DNA of 52,200 nt from contig JAAYKH010000028.1 of assembly GCA_012522475.1 (NCBI GenBank), positions 1 through 52,200 on the forward strand. The letters are read 5' to 3'. Positions 1-8,806 of the stretch are shown piece by piece (the stretch's first letter is position 1; every line of letters starts with the position of its first letter). Source of the stretch: Chloroflexota bacterium. GTDB lineage: Bacteria > Chloroflexota > Anaerolineae > Anaerolineales > Anaerolineaceae. The position numbers were made by a program, and so were the translations under genes. Below the pieces are notes generated by a model. The model had not been told where the DNA came from. It did not search any database and saw only the letters and a list, made by a program, of their open reading frames with translations.

Positions 1-2
1 CG

Positions 3-323
3 CGGGTCACCGCCCAAAACGGGTATGAAATCCTTTGTGTCAGGGCTCGCTCACCGCAAACTGAGGCTGAGTGGCAAGCAATCGAACTTTATCTGACTCA
101 TAGCCCGGTAGGAAAGCTCCTCCAAGCCAGGTTTCGGGACAAAATTGAAGATGCCAACACGGTGGAAAAAATCAAGGGTTGGCCGGTGCTCACCTTCGAT
201 CCGACTGATGAGCCCTGCCCCCCGCCTTTGATGGCAGACCTGGTTTGGGCATGGCCGCTGATTTTGTTGGGCGCAGCCATTCAGGTCATGTGCCTGTGGC
301 TATTACGTCTCAGGAAACATTGA
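3..323 (+). CDS. C-terminal fragment of unknown membrane-anchored protein
   Basis: The frame is open from the first bases of the window to a TGA at 321-323, giving about 106 residues. The start lies outside the window. The fragment has a soluble stretch followed by a hydrophobic C-terminal segment (about residues 80-100, rich in Leu, Ile and Trp) ending in a basic LRLRKH tail, which looks like a C-terminal membrane anchor. No family motif is recognisable. A 182-base gap follows before the ABC exporter operon, so it is probably a separate transcription unit. The function is unknown. The call rests on the open frame and the transmembrane pattern. Confidence 0.5.
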   Translation, partial: RVTAQNGYEILCVRARSPQTEAEWQAIELYLTHSPVGKLLQARFRDKIEDANTVEKIKGWPVLTFDPTDEPCPPPLMADLVWAWPLILLGAAIQVMCLWLLRLRKH

Positions 324-505
324 TCGCTATTGGGCCGTCAAGAACGGATTCAATGATTAATAACCTCATTTTCAAGCGGTAAAAATTGTAAGTCTTTTTA
401 AAGGCGCGATAATTACTGGTAAAATACAACCGGTTTTCACAACAACGCGTGAATCTCACGTGATTGTTTCAATCCATATTTTGCGACAGTTGAAAGAGAG
501 AAAGC

Positions 506-1417
506 ATGTCGGTTATTTCCATCAACAATATTTCCAAACGGTTCGGAACAACACAGGCCGTGGATCAATTGAGCTTTGATGTCCAGTCCGGCGAGATTTT
601 TGGTTTATTAGGTCCAAACGGTGCGGGGAAAACCACCTGCATCCGCATGATTTTGGATATCTTTGAACCCGATTCAGGCGACATCCAGGTAATGGGCGGA
701 CCAATGACGGATGAGAAAAAAAACCATATTGGCTATCTGCCAGAAGAACGCGGCCTTTACCAGGACATCTCCCTGGGACGTTGCCTGACCTTTCTGGCAA
801 CGCTCAAAGGTATGCCTGAAAAACTCGTTGAAGCAAAATTGGTCGATTACCTGAAACTATTTGACCTTTACGAAGTCCGCGACAAAAAAGTAAAAGAGCT
901 CAGCAAGGGTATGCAGCAAAAAGCACAGCTCATCGCTACGCTGATCCACGACCCCGAACTGGTCATCATTGATGAACCCTTTGCCGCCCTCGACCCGATC
1001 AACACCCAAATGGTCAAGGATATTCTCGAAGAAAAACGGGATGAGGGCAAGGCCATTATTATGTCCACCCACCAGATGAACCAGGTTGAAGAACTCTGTG
1101 ACCGAATCCTGCTCATCGACCACGGTCATTCAGTACTGTACGGCACCCTGCAGGAAATTCAAAGCCAGTTTACATCGCAGGATATTCTGGTGTCAGCGTT
1201 AGCGCCGTTACCCGAATCCATCGACGGGGTGGCGTCCTTTCGTCAGGTAAACGGGCGCGACCTGCTGGTGTTATCGGAGGGTGCGCAGCCTAACCAGGTC
1301 CTCAAACAATTGATTAACCAGGGCGTAGAAATAACAGCCTTTGAAATTGCCGTTCCATCCCTCAACGAAATTTTTATTCAGGTCGTCCAACAACAAGCGG
1401 AGCGACAGAATGGCTAA
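506..1417 (+). CDS. ABC transporter ATP-binding protein, NatA-like
   Basis: Cytoplasmic ATPase subunit of an ABC-2 type exporter, 303 aa. Walker A is GPNGAGKT at residues 36-43, the signature LSKGMQQK is near 132-139, and Walker B IIDEPFAALD is near 154-163. The switch histidine follows in MSTHQM. After the nucleotide-binding domain, about 80 C-terminal residues resemble the DUF4162 tail seen in NatA and other drug or sodium exporters. The stop overlaps the start of the first permease by 8 bases, and a second permease follows with ATGA coupling, so the three genes form one operon. The substrate cannot be read from sequence; NatAB exports Na+, but many relatives handle peptides or drugs. Confidence 0.9.
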   Translation: MSVISINNISKRFGTTQAVDQLSFDVQSGEIFGLLGPNGAGKTTCIRMILDIFEPDSGDIQVMGGPMTDEKKNHIGYLPEERGLYQDISLGRCLTFLATLKGMPEKLVEAKLVDYLKLFDLYEVRDKKVKELSKGMQQKAQLIATLIHDPELVIIDEPFAALDPINTQMVKDILEEKRDEGKAIIMSTHQMNQVEELCDRILLIDHGHSVLYGTLQEIQSQFTSQDILVSALAPLPESIDGVASFRQVNGRDLLVLSEGAQPNQVLKQLINQGVEITAFEIAVPSLNEIFIQVVQQQAERQNG

Positions 1418-2624
1418 AATCTGGCAGATTATTAAATACGAATACACCCGGCATGTATTTGAGAAACGGTTTTTATTCAGCTTGCTCAGCTTGCCCCTGA
1501 TGGTGATCCTTATAGTTATTGTTGTGGTTGCAATGGCTTTTTTCACCGTTGACACAGCCCCTATCGGGTTCGTCGACCGCCCGGGTTTCCTCAGTGATGC
1601 TGCCCCGCCTGGGTTCAAGGGCAATCTCTTCGACCCGGCAATCGAGTTTATTGCCTATCCAGATACTTCCCAGGCCCAGGCTGCCCTCAAAACGAAATCC
1701 ATCCAGGCGTATTATGTCATCCCAGAGAGCTTCCCGGAAGAACGAGAGATTGCGTTGTATTTCTTGAAAGCACCCTCAGAAGAGGCACAAAACCAATTTT
1801 CACTGTGGATCCGCCAAAATCTCGAAACCTTTACCGCAATGGACCCGCTCATTTTAGATCGACTTCAAAATGGCAGTGTGTTCACCATGGAGGCGTTGGA
1901 TGGCAGTCGTGAGATGAGGCAGGATCAATGGTACCTGATGTTGTTTCCAGTTGTCGCTGGAATCACCTTCATCATCGTGGTGTTGACCAGCGGCGGTTAT
2001 CTTTTGCAGGCAGTCGTTGAAGAAAAAGAAAACCGCACCATGGAGATTGTCATCACATCAGTCACTCCCGCCCAACTCATGGTCGGGAAAATTATAGGCA
2101 ACATCAGCGTTGGATTAACGCTGATGGCAGTTTGGCTGTTTTTCTCCATGATCGGGTTGTCCATCGCAGGTCAGTTTTGGCCCATCTTGCGCACGATTTC
2201 TATCCCGGGTGAAATGTTTGTGATCATGGCTTTGTTATTCTTGCCAGCTTTTGTTATGGTCGCAGCGATGATGTCTACAATTGGTGCCATCATGACCGAG
2301 ATGCGTGAAGCACAGCAAATCAGCGGGATATTTTCATTACTCTTCACCATCCCTTTTTATGCCATGAGCACAATCATGACAAACCCTAACAGTACATTGG
2401 CAATCATCTTGAGCTACTTTCCACCTTCGGCGCCGATCACTGTCTTGCTGCGGATGGGGTTAACGACCGTGCCAACCTGGCAAATCGCCCTCAACATCCT
2501 GATTTTAGTCATCTTCGCGGTGCTTTCCGTCTGGTTAGCCGGGCGCGCCTTTCGTCTGGGCATGCTGCAATATGGCAAGCGGCTCTCCCTCAAGGATTTG
2601 TTCAGCAAGCAGGAGGCCGCATGA
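1410..2624 (+). CDS. ABC-2 type transporter permease
   Basis: Membrane subunit of the exporter whose ATPase lies just upstream. The ATG at 1410 (MAKIWQIIKYEY) was chosen over an upstream in-frame start at 1341. It leaves only an 8-base overlap with the ATPase gene and is preceded by an AGCGGAG ribosome-binding site. The protein is about 404 aa. One N-terminal membrane segment (about residues 25-50) is followed by a roughly 150-residue extracytoplasmic domain and then five or six membrane segments. This is the ABC2_membrane_3 (NatB/YhaP-like) layout. The EEKENRTMEI segment before the second membrane block is characteristic of the family. It probably dimerises with the next gene product. Confidence 0.87.
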   Translation: MAKIWQIIKYEYTRHVFEKRFLFSLLSLPLMVILIVIVVVAMAFFTVDTAPIGFVDRPGFLSDAAPPGFKGNLFDPAIEFIAYPDTSQAQAALKTKSIQAYYVIPESFPEEREIALYFLKAPSEEAQNQFSLWIRQNLETFTAMDPLILDRLQNGSVFTMEALDGSREMRQDQWYLMLFPVVAGITFIIVVLTSGGYLLQAVVEEKENRTMEIVITSVTPAQLMVGKIIGNISVGLTLMAVWLFFSMIGLSIAGQFWPILRTISIPGEMFVIMALLFLPAFVMVAAMMSTIGAIMTEMREAQQISGIFSLLFTIPFYAMSTIMTNPNSTLAIILSYFPPSAPITVLLRMGLTTVPTWQIALNILILVIFAVLSVWLAGRAFRLGMLQYGKRLSLKDLFSKQEAA

Positions 2625-3886
2625 AAAAGACTTGGATTGTGCTCAAAACCGAATTTATCAATACCATCACCCGCCGGTCATTTATCCTCACGCTGATCCT
2701 GGTGCCCCTGGTTCCCGCGTTAATTCTGGGTGTCATGTCCTTGCTCAAGGGCAAAGAAACTGTTGCTGAACCCGGCTCTTCAATTTCCGATAGGAAACTC
2801 GAAGACCAGCTACCCCAAGGTTATGTCGACCTGGCTGATATGATCAAAAGTACCCCGGAATGGCTGGGGAATGAGCAGTTAATTGCATATCAAAAAGAAG
2901 CCGATGCCAGGCAGGCAACACTTTCTGGAGCGATCAGCGGTTATTATGTTATTCAACCCGATTACATGGAAAGCGGTGCGGTTCGCTATGTCAGCCGGGA
3001 ATACAATTCGCTTACCTTCCTGGATTCAACCTGGATGATCAACAACCTCATCCGGTACAACCTCCTCGGTGGGGATGTAGAACAATTCGATGCTTTCTAC
3101 AATCCTGTCCAGGTGCACTATTTCGATCTCGAGCCCGATATACTTGAGGAAAATACCGATATAAGCAACCCGGCCGCTTTTTACGTTCCCTATGGGATGA
3201 CCATGCTTTTTTATATCCTGATCATTACTTCTGCCAGTTTGATGATGAACAATGTTGCCAAAGAAAAAGAAAACCGGGTTATGGAAATTTTAGTCAGCTC
3301 AATTAAGCCGAGTGAGCTCCTGGCCGGGAAAATTTTCGGCCTAGGGCTGGTTGGCTTGCTGCAGTTGGTGGTCTGGTTGGGCTCAGCGCTAATAATGCTC
3401 CGGCTGGGGGGCGGAGTGTTCCATATGCTTGCTGAAATCCAGCTTTCTCCGGGAATCCTCATCTGGGGCATCATTTTCTTTGTTTTAGGTTATTTACTTT
3501 ATGGCACCATCATGGCAGGTGTGGGCGCCCTGGTCGGTTCGGTTAAAGAGGCATCGCAAGCCACGTTCATTGTGATCTTGCCCATTCTGATACCCTTGAT
3601 GTTGGTGGGCCCAATTATCGAAAGGCCCCATTCCTCGCTGGCAGTCGTTCTCAGCCTGATTCCCTTCACCGCGCCCAACACCATCATGACCCGTATGGCG
3701 GCCACGGAGATCCCTTTCTGGCAGCCGCTCACAGCGATTGGTTTGCTGATCATCACCGCCATGTTTTTGATACGCGCCGTGGCGGGCATGTTCAAAGCAC
3801 AGTTGTTGTTAACGGGGCAAAAGTTCAGCCTGGGGCTGTTTATCAACACCTTGCGCGGCAAGCACCCTGAAGCTATGAATACATAA
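2621..3886 (+). CDS. ABC-2 type transporter permease
   Basis: Second permease of the same exporter, 421 aa, starting inside the previous stop (ATGA at 2621-2624), which implies translational coupling. It has the same plan as its neighbour: a first membrane segment near residues 20-40, an extracytoplasmic domain to about 190, and six membrane segments after it. The KEKENRVMEI motif at the membrane boundary matches the EEKENRTMEI of the first permease, so the two are diverged paralogues. One ATPase with two unlike permeases suggests a heterodimeric membrane channel. The substrate is unknown. Confidence 0.87.
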   Translation: MKKTWIVLKTEFINTITRRSFILTLILVPLVPALILGVMSLLKGKETVAEPGSSISDRKLEDQLPQGYVDLADMIKSTPEWLGNEQLIAYQKEADARQATLSGAISGYYVIQPDYMESGAVRYVSREYNSLTFLDSTWMINNLIRYNLLGGDVEQFDAFYNPVQVHYFDLEPDILEENTDISNPAAFYVPYGMTMLFYILIITSASLMMNNVAKEKENRVMEILVSSIKPSELLAGKIFGLGLVGLLQLVVWLGSALIMLRLGGGVFHMLAEIQLSPGILIWGIIFFVLGYLLYGTIMAGVGALVGSVKEASQATFIVILPILIPLMLVGPIIERPHSSLAVVLSLIPFTAPNTIMTRMAATEIPFWQPLTAIGLLIITAMFLIRAVAGMFKAQLLLTGQKFSLGLFINTLRGKHPEAMNT

Positions 3887-4075
3887 ATTCATCTACCTCA
3901 GGTGATTGAAACTCTGTTAAACAATGCGGGCCCTATAAAAGGATCTGCTCTTGTTTTTAAGGAACCCGCCAATTGGGAACTATTGTTGCATCCGAATCGT
4001 CGTATTAATATTAAGGACTCACGTTGCATCGAAGGGCAATGTGATTTGCTTATTTCAATTTAATACGCTTGAATA

Positions 4076-4081
4076 TATAAT
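4076..4081 (+). promoter_or_regulatory. possible -10 element for lipoprotein gene
   Basis: TATAAT lies 42 bases before the lipoprotein ATG at 4124 and is preceded by an AT-rich tract. The -35 region is poor (TTTCAA at 4053-4058, spacing 17), so this is only a tentative sigma-70 type promoter. The gene also has a strong AGGAGG-type ribosome-binding site just before its start. Confidence 0.35.
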
Positions 4082-4123
4082 GTAATTGATCACACAATCG
4101 GCAAACCAGTCAGGAGGAGTGCC

Positions 4124-5269
4124 ATGAAGAAAATAATCTTTGTTATTACCTCAGTGTTGATTTTTAGTCTGCTTCTAACGGGGTGTAACTTCCCCAAAAA
4201 AGAGGCCCCTGAGAGCCAGGTAGACCTGCTCAATACCGCTGCTGCTCAAACCATTCAAGCGCAGCAAACCCTGATTGCACAAATCACTGAAGCGCCACCG
4301 ACCCAGGAAACCTTGCCCACAGGCACACTTATGCCGCCTGAGGATACGGATGAACCCACCAAGCCGCCCACAGTGACCAGTCCCCCAACCACCGCCGCGA
4401 CCAATACCCCGCAAGTTCCCTGCGACCAGGCAGCTTTTGTTACCGAAACCATTCTCGACGGCACAGAATTTAACCCGGGCCAGGGTTTCACCAAAACCTG
4501 GACCATCAAGAACAGCGGTACGTGCACCTGGACTTCAGATTATCATGTCGTTTTCTTTAATGGCAATGCTTTGGGTGCACCCGCCGCCAAACAGTTGACC
4601 AGTAGTACCGTTGCCCCCGGACAATCAATTCAAATCTCACTGGATTTACAGGCGCCAATTGCATCGGGCACTTACAAAGGCGATTTTAAATTACGCAATG
4701 CAGGTGGTGTTTTGTTTGGTCTTGGTACGAATAACGCCCCGTTTTGGGTCAAAATTATTGTGCCAGGCGTAACCATTTACGACTTTACGGACAAAGTTTG
4801 TGCATCTGGTGTCAAATGGACCAGTGGCGCAGGGGATCTATCCTGCCCGGGCACCTATAATGACAACCACGGGTGGGTTTTGGTAATCGACAAACCGACC
4901 TTAGAGAATCTGGCCATCGATGATGAGCCCGGCATGCAGGTACATCCAAATTATGCCAATGACGGTTGGATTCGCGGCACCTATCCGGAAATAACTGTTC
5001 CTGACGGTGTTTATTTCAAAGCCATTGTTGGTTGTTATGGTAAAGAAAAATGCAATGTCAAGTTTAAATTGAACGCCCGAATTGATGGCGGCGCTGAACA
5101 GACCCTGGCCACATGGCACGAGGTCCAGGATGCAAAGATCAATCGGGTGAAATTAGACCTGAAAAGCCTGGCTGGCAAGAAAGTTCAATTCATCCTGCTG
5201 GTTGAAGCCAACGGCAGTCCGACCAACGACGTTTCACTCTGGTTTGGCCCCAGAATCGAGACAGAATAA
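4124..5269 (+). CDS. lipoprotein with NBR1-type Ig-like domain and C-terminal beta domain
   Basis: Secreted, lipid-anchored protein of 381 aa. The signal peptide ends in the lipobox LLLTGC (Cys at residue 21). A Thr/Pro-rich linker runs to about residue 100. An Ig-like domain of the 'next to BRCA1' (NBR1) type spans about 105-215; its marks are FNPGQGFTKTWTIKNSGTCT, VAPGQS and an APFWVKI end. A further beta-rich domain (about 225-381) has paired cysteines in GCYGKEKC. NBR1-Ig domains on lipoproteins are common in Anaerolineae, where their role is unknown; binding to surface polymers is one guess. A second lipoprotein of the same type follows, and a third lies at 47308-48333. Confidence 0.8.
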   Translation: MKKIIFVITSVLIFSLLLTGCNFPKKEAPESQVDLLNTAAAQTIQAQQTLIAQITEAPPTQETLPTGTLMPPEDTDEPTKPPTVTSPPTTAATNTPQVPCDQAAFVTETILDGTEFNPGQGFTKTWTIKNSGTCTWTSDYHVVFFNGNALGAPAAKQLTSSTVAPGQSIQISLDLQAPIASGTYKGDFKLRNAGGVLFGLGTNNAPFWVKIIVPGVTIYDFTDKVCASGVKWTSGAGDLSCPGTYNDNHGWVLVIDKPTLENLAIDDEPGMQVHPNYANDGWIRGTYPEITVPDGVYFKAIVGCYGKEKCNVKFKLNARIDGGAEQTLATWHEVQDAKINRVKLDLKSLAGKKVQFILLVEANGSPTNDVSLWFGPRIETE

Positions 5270-5291
5270 CCACAGTAGCTCAGTGTCTGAA

Positions 5292-5324
5292 GGAAAGACC
5301 ATCAAGGATGGTCTTTCCCCTTTA
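5292..5324 (+). terminator. rho-independent terminator
   Basis: A perfect 12-base stem (5292-5303 with 5307-5318) with a 3-base loop is followed by a pyrimidine/T-rich run. It sits 22 bases after the stop of the first NBR1-Ig lipoprotein and separates it from the next gene. Confidence 0.85.
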
Positions 5325-5422
5325 ATTTTATTAAGCGCAAATTTTACCGCTTGACTTTTTTTATCCAGCATCTAAAATAAAAGATCGACCAACTCATTAT
5401 TGGTTTGGAGGAATGTAAGCGA

Positions 5423-6043
5423 ATGCATAAGATAACTCAAAAACATATCCTTGCGTTGACCCTGATCATCTTTCTGGGAGTGGCCCTTAGCGCCTGTCAA
5501 GCTGCTGAACCCAAACTTGACATTAATATGCAAAAAACCGGGTTTGCTCAAACTGCAGAAGTTCAGGCGACTTTGACTTCAGCTGCGCAACCCACGGCCA
5601 CACAGACTCCGGTGCCCACACTCACCTTTACGCCCGCACCAACAGCCACCAACACCCCGATCATCCCGCCGACAAAAACCAGTGCCAGCAATACATCCGC
5701 GCCCTCCGGCGGCATCGATGGCGCCCAGGTCATCGCTCAGGAGCCTGAAGACAACACCAGTTTTCAACCTGGTGAAACCTTCACGGTAACCTGGACTTTG
5801 ATGAACACGGGGACTACCACCTGGTCAATTAGATATTATATTGAATATGCTTCTGGCGAATCCCTGGGGGCAGAAGATAAAGTTTACATTTGGCTGCCGG
5901 TACCGCCCGGAACCAACCTGCAACTTGCTGTCAACATGGTTGCCCCAGATTCTCCGGGCAGCAAGACCTCAAACTGGAAGATATTTGATGCCGAAGGCAA
6001 TGCTTTTTATGATTTCAGCATTGCGATCACCGTTAGTGAATAA
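5423..6043 (+). CDS. lipoprotein with NBR1-type Ig-like domain (short form)
   Basis: About 206 aa, secreted and lipid-anchored. The ATG at 5423 is preferred over a TTG at 5405 because the GGAGG at 5407-5411 would otherwise lie inside the coding region. The signal peptide ends in the lipobox ALSAC. A long Thr/Pro-rich linker is followed by one Ig-like domain (about residues 100-206), with FQPGETFTVTWTLMNTGTTT and a PPG turn as hallmarks. It lacks the extra C-terminal domain of the preceding lipoprotein, to which it is clearly paralogous. A terminator between them indicates separate transcription. Confidence 0.78.
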   Translation: MHKITQKHILALTLIIFLGVALSACQAAEPKLDINMQKTGFAQTAEVQATLTSAAQPTATQTPVPTLTFTPAPTATNTPIIPPTKTSASNTSAPSGGIDGAQVIAQEPEDNTSFQPGETFTVTWTLMNTGTTTWSIRYYIEYASGESLGAEDKVYIWLPVPPGTNLQLAVNMVAPDSPGSKTSNWKIFDAEGNAFYDFSIAITVSE

Positions 6044-6086
6044 ACCGACAGAGAGTAAACCCACGTGGCGATTGCAGCCATGAGTC

Positions 6087-7151
6087 ATGCGTCGTTTATC
6101 CCATATTAAACAAACACTCATCGATCAAGCCCTGCACCTGGGTTTCTCACATATCGGCATCGCCGCATCTGACCCTGTCCCGTATTTTACAGAATTTTAC
6201 CGCTGGGTGGACGCTGGTTTTCATGCGGACATGCACTACCTGGCGCGTGAAGATACATTAACCAAACGGGCTGACCCAAGCTCGATACTGAAAAACTGTC
6301 AGCGCATAATCTGTCTGGCCATGCCCTATAACCCACCCCAAGCCCCGCTTAACATCAAACGCCCGGGTTTTGGCAGGGTTTCAGCCTATGCCCGCACCAA
6401 GGACTATCACCTCGTTATCAAAGATAAGTTACTCCAACTTGAAGCGCACCTGCGCAACCAGGCAGGGGATGATATTGGTCTTAAGTCTTATGTCGATACG
6501 GGACCGGTACTGGAGCGTGGCTTTGCTGAGCAGGCCGGGTTGGGGATGCCCGGGAAAAACAGTAACCTGATTATCCCGGGAACAGGCTCCTATGTTTTCC
6601 TGGCTGTGATCCTTACCGACCTGGCATTACCAATTGATCCGCCCTTCAATCATGATCTGTGCAAATCCTGTCAACGCTGTATTGAAGCCTGCCCCACCGA
6701 TTGTATCCTGCCAGACCGCACCATCGACGCCAGCCGCTGCATCAGTTATCTGACAATCGAGAACAAAGGCATCATCCCGGACGCCCTCAAGAACCAGTTA
6801 GGGGACTGGTTGTTTGGCTGTGATGTCTGTCAGATGGTCTGCCCGCACAACACCAGGGCACAAGTGACAAATGCATCCATCGGTCACCCGTACCTGCCAG
6901 AAGAAATGGAATTAGCGAAAATCTTGACCTGGGATGAAGCTAAATTCAAATCGATCTTCCAGAACTCCGCCCTTGAAAGAACCGGGTTATGGGGTTTAAT
7001 CAGAAATGCAGCCGTGGTTATAGGCAACCAGGCTCAAACAGCCGACCTCCCCGGGTTAACCAGCCGGCTGGAACGGGAGACCAACCCCATCATTCAAGAT
7101 GCACTTCGCTGGGCGATTGACCAGATTGAAAATAAACCTGCAAACCAATGA
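6087..7151 (+). CDS. queG: epoxyqueuosine reductase QueG
   Basis: Cytoplasmic iron-sulfur and cobalamin enzyme for the last step of queuosine synthesis, reducing epoxyqueuosine in the tRNA wobble position. It has 354 aa, close to the usual length. The two [4Fe-4S] sites are visible: CKSCQRCIEACP near residues 191-202 followed by a distant SRCISY cysteine, and CDVCQMVCP near 245-253. The N-terminal DUF1730-type region and the YVDTGPVLER motif are typical. A short HEAT-like tail (RNAAVVIGN) follows. It overlaps dus by 4 bases, making a tRNA-modification operon. Confidence 0.93.
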   Translation: MRRLSHIKQTLIDQALHLGFSHIGIAASDPVPYFTEFYRWVDAGFHADMHYLAREDTLTKRADPSSILKNCQRIICLAMPYNPPQAPLNIKRPGFGRVSAYARTKDYHLVIKDKLLQLEAHLRNQAGDDIGLKSYVDTGPVLERGFAEQAGLGMPGKNSNLIIPGTGSYVFLAVILTDLALPIDPPFNHDLCKSCQRCIEACPTDCILPDRTIDASRCISYLTIENKGIIPDALKNQLGDWLFGCDVCQMVCPHNTRAQVTNASIGHPYLPEEMELAKILTWDEAKFKSIFQNSALERTGLWGLIRNAAVVIGNQAQTADLPGLTSRLERETNPIIQDALRWAIDQIENKPANQ

Positions 7152-8128
7152 TTGAAAAACCCACCTTTATGATTGGTCCGGTACCCATTTTTGGCGACCT
7201 GATTCTGGCCCCCATGGACGGGATCACCGATCTGCCCTTCCGGGGGCTGTGCCGCCGCCTGGGTTCCGCCATAAGCGTGACAGAATTTATCAACACGCTT
7301 GATGTGCTCGAAAACCATCCGCGTTACCCCAAGCGACATGCCTACGAGCCCTCTCATCGGCCGCTCTCGCTGCAGTTATTGGGCGATCAGCCTGAACAGT
7401 TCCTGTCGGCTGCGCTACAACTGGTGCCTCAGGTGCAGCCCGACATCATCGATATCAACCTTGGCTGCCAATCAAAAAATGTCATCAACCGGGGCGCGGG
7501 GGCAGCTTTAATGAAACAGCCTGAAACAATTGCTGAAATTTTCCGGGTGATGACCGGGAATTTTCCCCAGCCCATCACTGGCAAAATCCGCCTGGGTTGG
7601 GACGAAGATGCGCTCAACTACCTGGAGGTTGCCCAAGCTATCCAGGAAAGCGGCGGTGCCATGCTGGCAGTGCATGGGCGTACGCGCAAGCAAGCTTACC
7701 GCGGCCAGGCTCGCTGGGAACCCATTCGCGAAATCAAAGCAGCGCTGACCATCCCTGTGATCAGCAACGGTGATGTGCGCACCGTCGCAGATATTGAACA
7801 CATCCAGCAGTTGTCCGGCTGCGATGCTGTCATGAGCGGCCGGGCGGCCATAGGCAACCCGTGGCTCTTCCAACGGCTGGACCGTCACGAGGTGCCCGCG
7901 CAGATGGTCCATGAAACAATCCTGGAGCATTTAAATGCCATGGTTTCGTTTTACGGTGGAAGCGGCGTGATTACCTTCCGAAAATTCCTCAAGGCTTATT
8001 TATCGGAATACGATCTTTCACGGGAAACTTTATTGATGCTACTAGCCATAAACACCACTCAGAATCTCATTGATGGCATCGGCGAAGTATTTGATGCTTA
8101 TATTTACCCTGTGCAATCGCTACGCTGA
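7148..8128 (+). CDS. dus: tRNA-dihydrouridine synthase (Dus family)
   Basis: FMN-dependent TIM-barrel enzyme that reduces uridines in tRNA D-loops, 326 aa. It starts with APMDGITDLPFR, and the catalytic cysteine is Cys107 in NLGCQSKNV. Further hallmarks are KIRLGW, VHGRTRKQAYRG, ISNGDV and SGRAAIGNPWLF. In most Dus proteins the catalytic Cys is followed by Pro (GCP); here it is Gln. The ATG overlaps the queG stop (ATGA), so the two are translationally coupled. The DusA/B/C subclass is uncertain; the sequence is closest in feel to DusB/NifR3 types. Confidence 0.9.
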   Translation: MIEKPTFMIGPVPIFGDLILAPMDGITDLPFRGLCRRLGSAISVTEFINTLDVLENHPRYPKRHAYEPSHRPLSLQLLGDQPEQFLSAALQLVPQVQPDIIDINLGCQSKNVINRGAGAALMKQPETIAEIFRVMTGNFPQPITGKIRLGWDEDALNYLEVAQAIQESGGAMLAVHGRTRKQAYRGQARWEPIREIKAALTIPVISNGDVRTVADIEHIQQLSGCDAVMSGRAAIGNPWLFQRLDRHEVPAQMVHETILEHLNAMVSFYGGSGVITFRKFLKAYLSEYDLSRETLLMLLAINTTQNLIDGIGEVFDAYIYPVQSLR

Positions 8129-8199
8129 TGCGGCGCACGTTCTTCGTTGTTCGGTACAGGTGCCAACCAAATTTTGAACCATTGCGTTCTTACCCCATC

Positions 8200-8227
8200 T
8201 TGCACAATTTAACCCGTCTGGTATAAT
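8200..8227 (+). promoter_or_regulatory. sigma-70 type promoter for rpsO
   Basis: TTGCAC (8200-8205), a 16-base spacer and TATAAT (8222-8227). Transcription would begin near 8234. This places the ATG at 8230 outside the transcript and supports 8314 as the rpsO start. The leader would be about 80 bases. Confidence 0.7.
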
Positions 8228-8244
8228 TTATGCCTGTGACTGGT

Positions 8245-8273
8245 CCTGTGTCTGGTTTTGGCTGGGCACACGG
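8245..8273 (+). promoter_or_regulatory. hairpin in rpsO leader, possible S15 autoregulatory site
   Basis: TGTGTC (8247-8252) pairs with GGCACA (8265-8270), and outer CC/GG pairs form past a bulged C. The loop is 12 bases. It lies between the promoter and the rpsO start. Ribosomal protein S15 represses its own mRNA in several phyla through unrelated leader structures, so this is a candidate site. No known S15-leader class was recognised. Confidence 0.3.
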
Positions 8274-8313
8274 AGACCTGCAAAATAAAATAATTTCTAG
8301 GAGCAGCAGTGTC

Positions 8314-8586
8314 ATGGCATTAGAAAAAGAAGCAAAAAACGAGATCATTCAGGAATACAAACGACATGGTGATGATACAGGGTCACCCGAGGTTCAAATC
8401 GCAATTCTGACCACCCGTATCAAAGACCTGACCGACCATCTGCGCATCAACAAACACGACGAAAGTTCGCGTCGCGGTCTACTCAAACTGGTCGGTCGCC
8501 GCCGCCGTTTGCTGGCCTATCTACGCCGCAAGGATTATCACCGCTATCTGGCGCTGACAGAAAAGCTCAACATCCGCAAGAAATAA
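8314..8586 (+). CDS. rpsO: 30S ribosomal protein S15
   Basis: Small-subunit protein that binds 16S rRNA helices and organises the central domain, 90 aa, the normal length. Hallmarks include [38 protein letters not shown] and [10 protein letters not shown]. The ATG at 8314 follows AGGAGC and gives the conserved length; an upstream in-frame ATG at 8230 would add a spurious 28 residues. pnp follows 220 bases downstream, the classic rpsO-pnp pairing. Confidence 0.96.
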   Translation: MALEKEAKNEIIQEYKRHGDDTGSPEVQIAILTTRIKDLTDHLRINKHDESSRRGLLKLVGRRRRLLAYLRRKDYHRYLALTEKLNIRKK

Positions 8587-8613
8587 GCTGTTATTTTTGA
8601 AAAAAACAAAAAT

Positions 8614-8691
8614 TACCGCAGAACCCGCAGATTTCAGAGCAAAAAGAGCGTTACACTCGAGAATTGATCTGTAATTTGTTGGTCTGCGGTA
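8614..8691 (+). repeat. inverted repeat in the rpsO-pnp spacer
   Basis: TACCGCAGA (8614-8622) is the exact reverse complement of TCTGCGGTA (8683-8691), with 60 bases between the arms. The transcript could fold into a long-range stem just upstream of pnp. In E. coli an RNase III hairpin at this point controls pnp; whether this one serves likewise is inference. Confidence 0.45.
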
Positions 8692-8806
8692 GTATGATTT
8701 AAAAATGCAATCCACCAGTCGGGTATTGAAAATTGCTGAGGACCTGCACCTCACCGGTTTTCAGTCCCTGACTGGGTGGGAAACTAGATGAAAGGGATTA
8801 ATAAAT

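Noticed and set aside
8230-8313. Longer rpsO start at 8230
   Set aside because: The ATG lies upstream of the predicted transcription start and would add 28 residues absent from S15 proteins.
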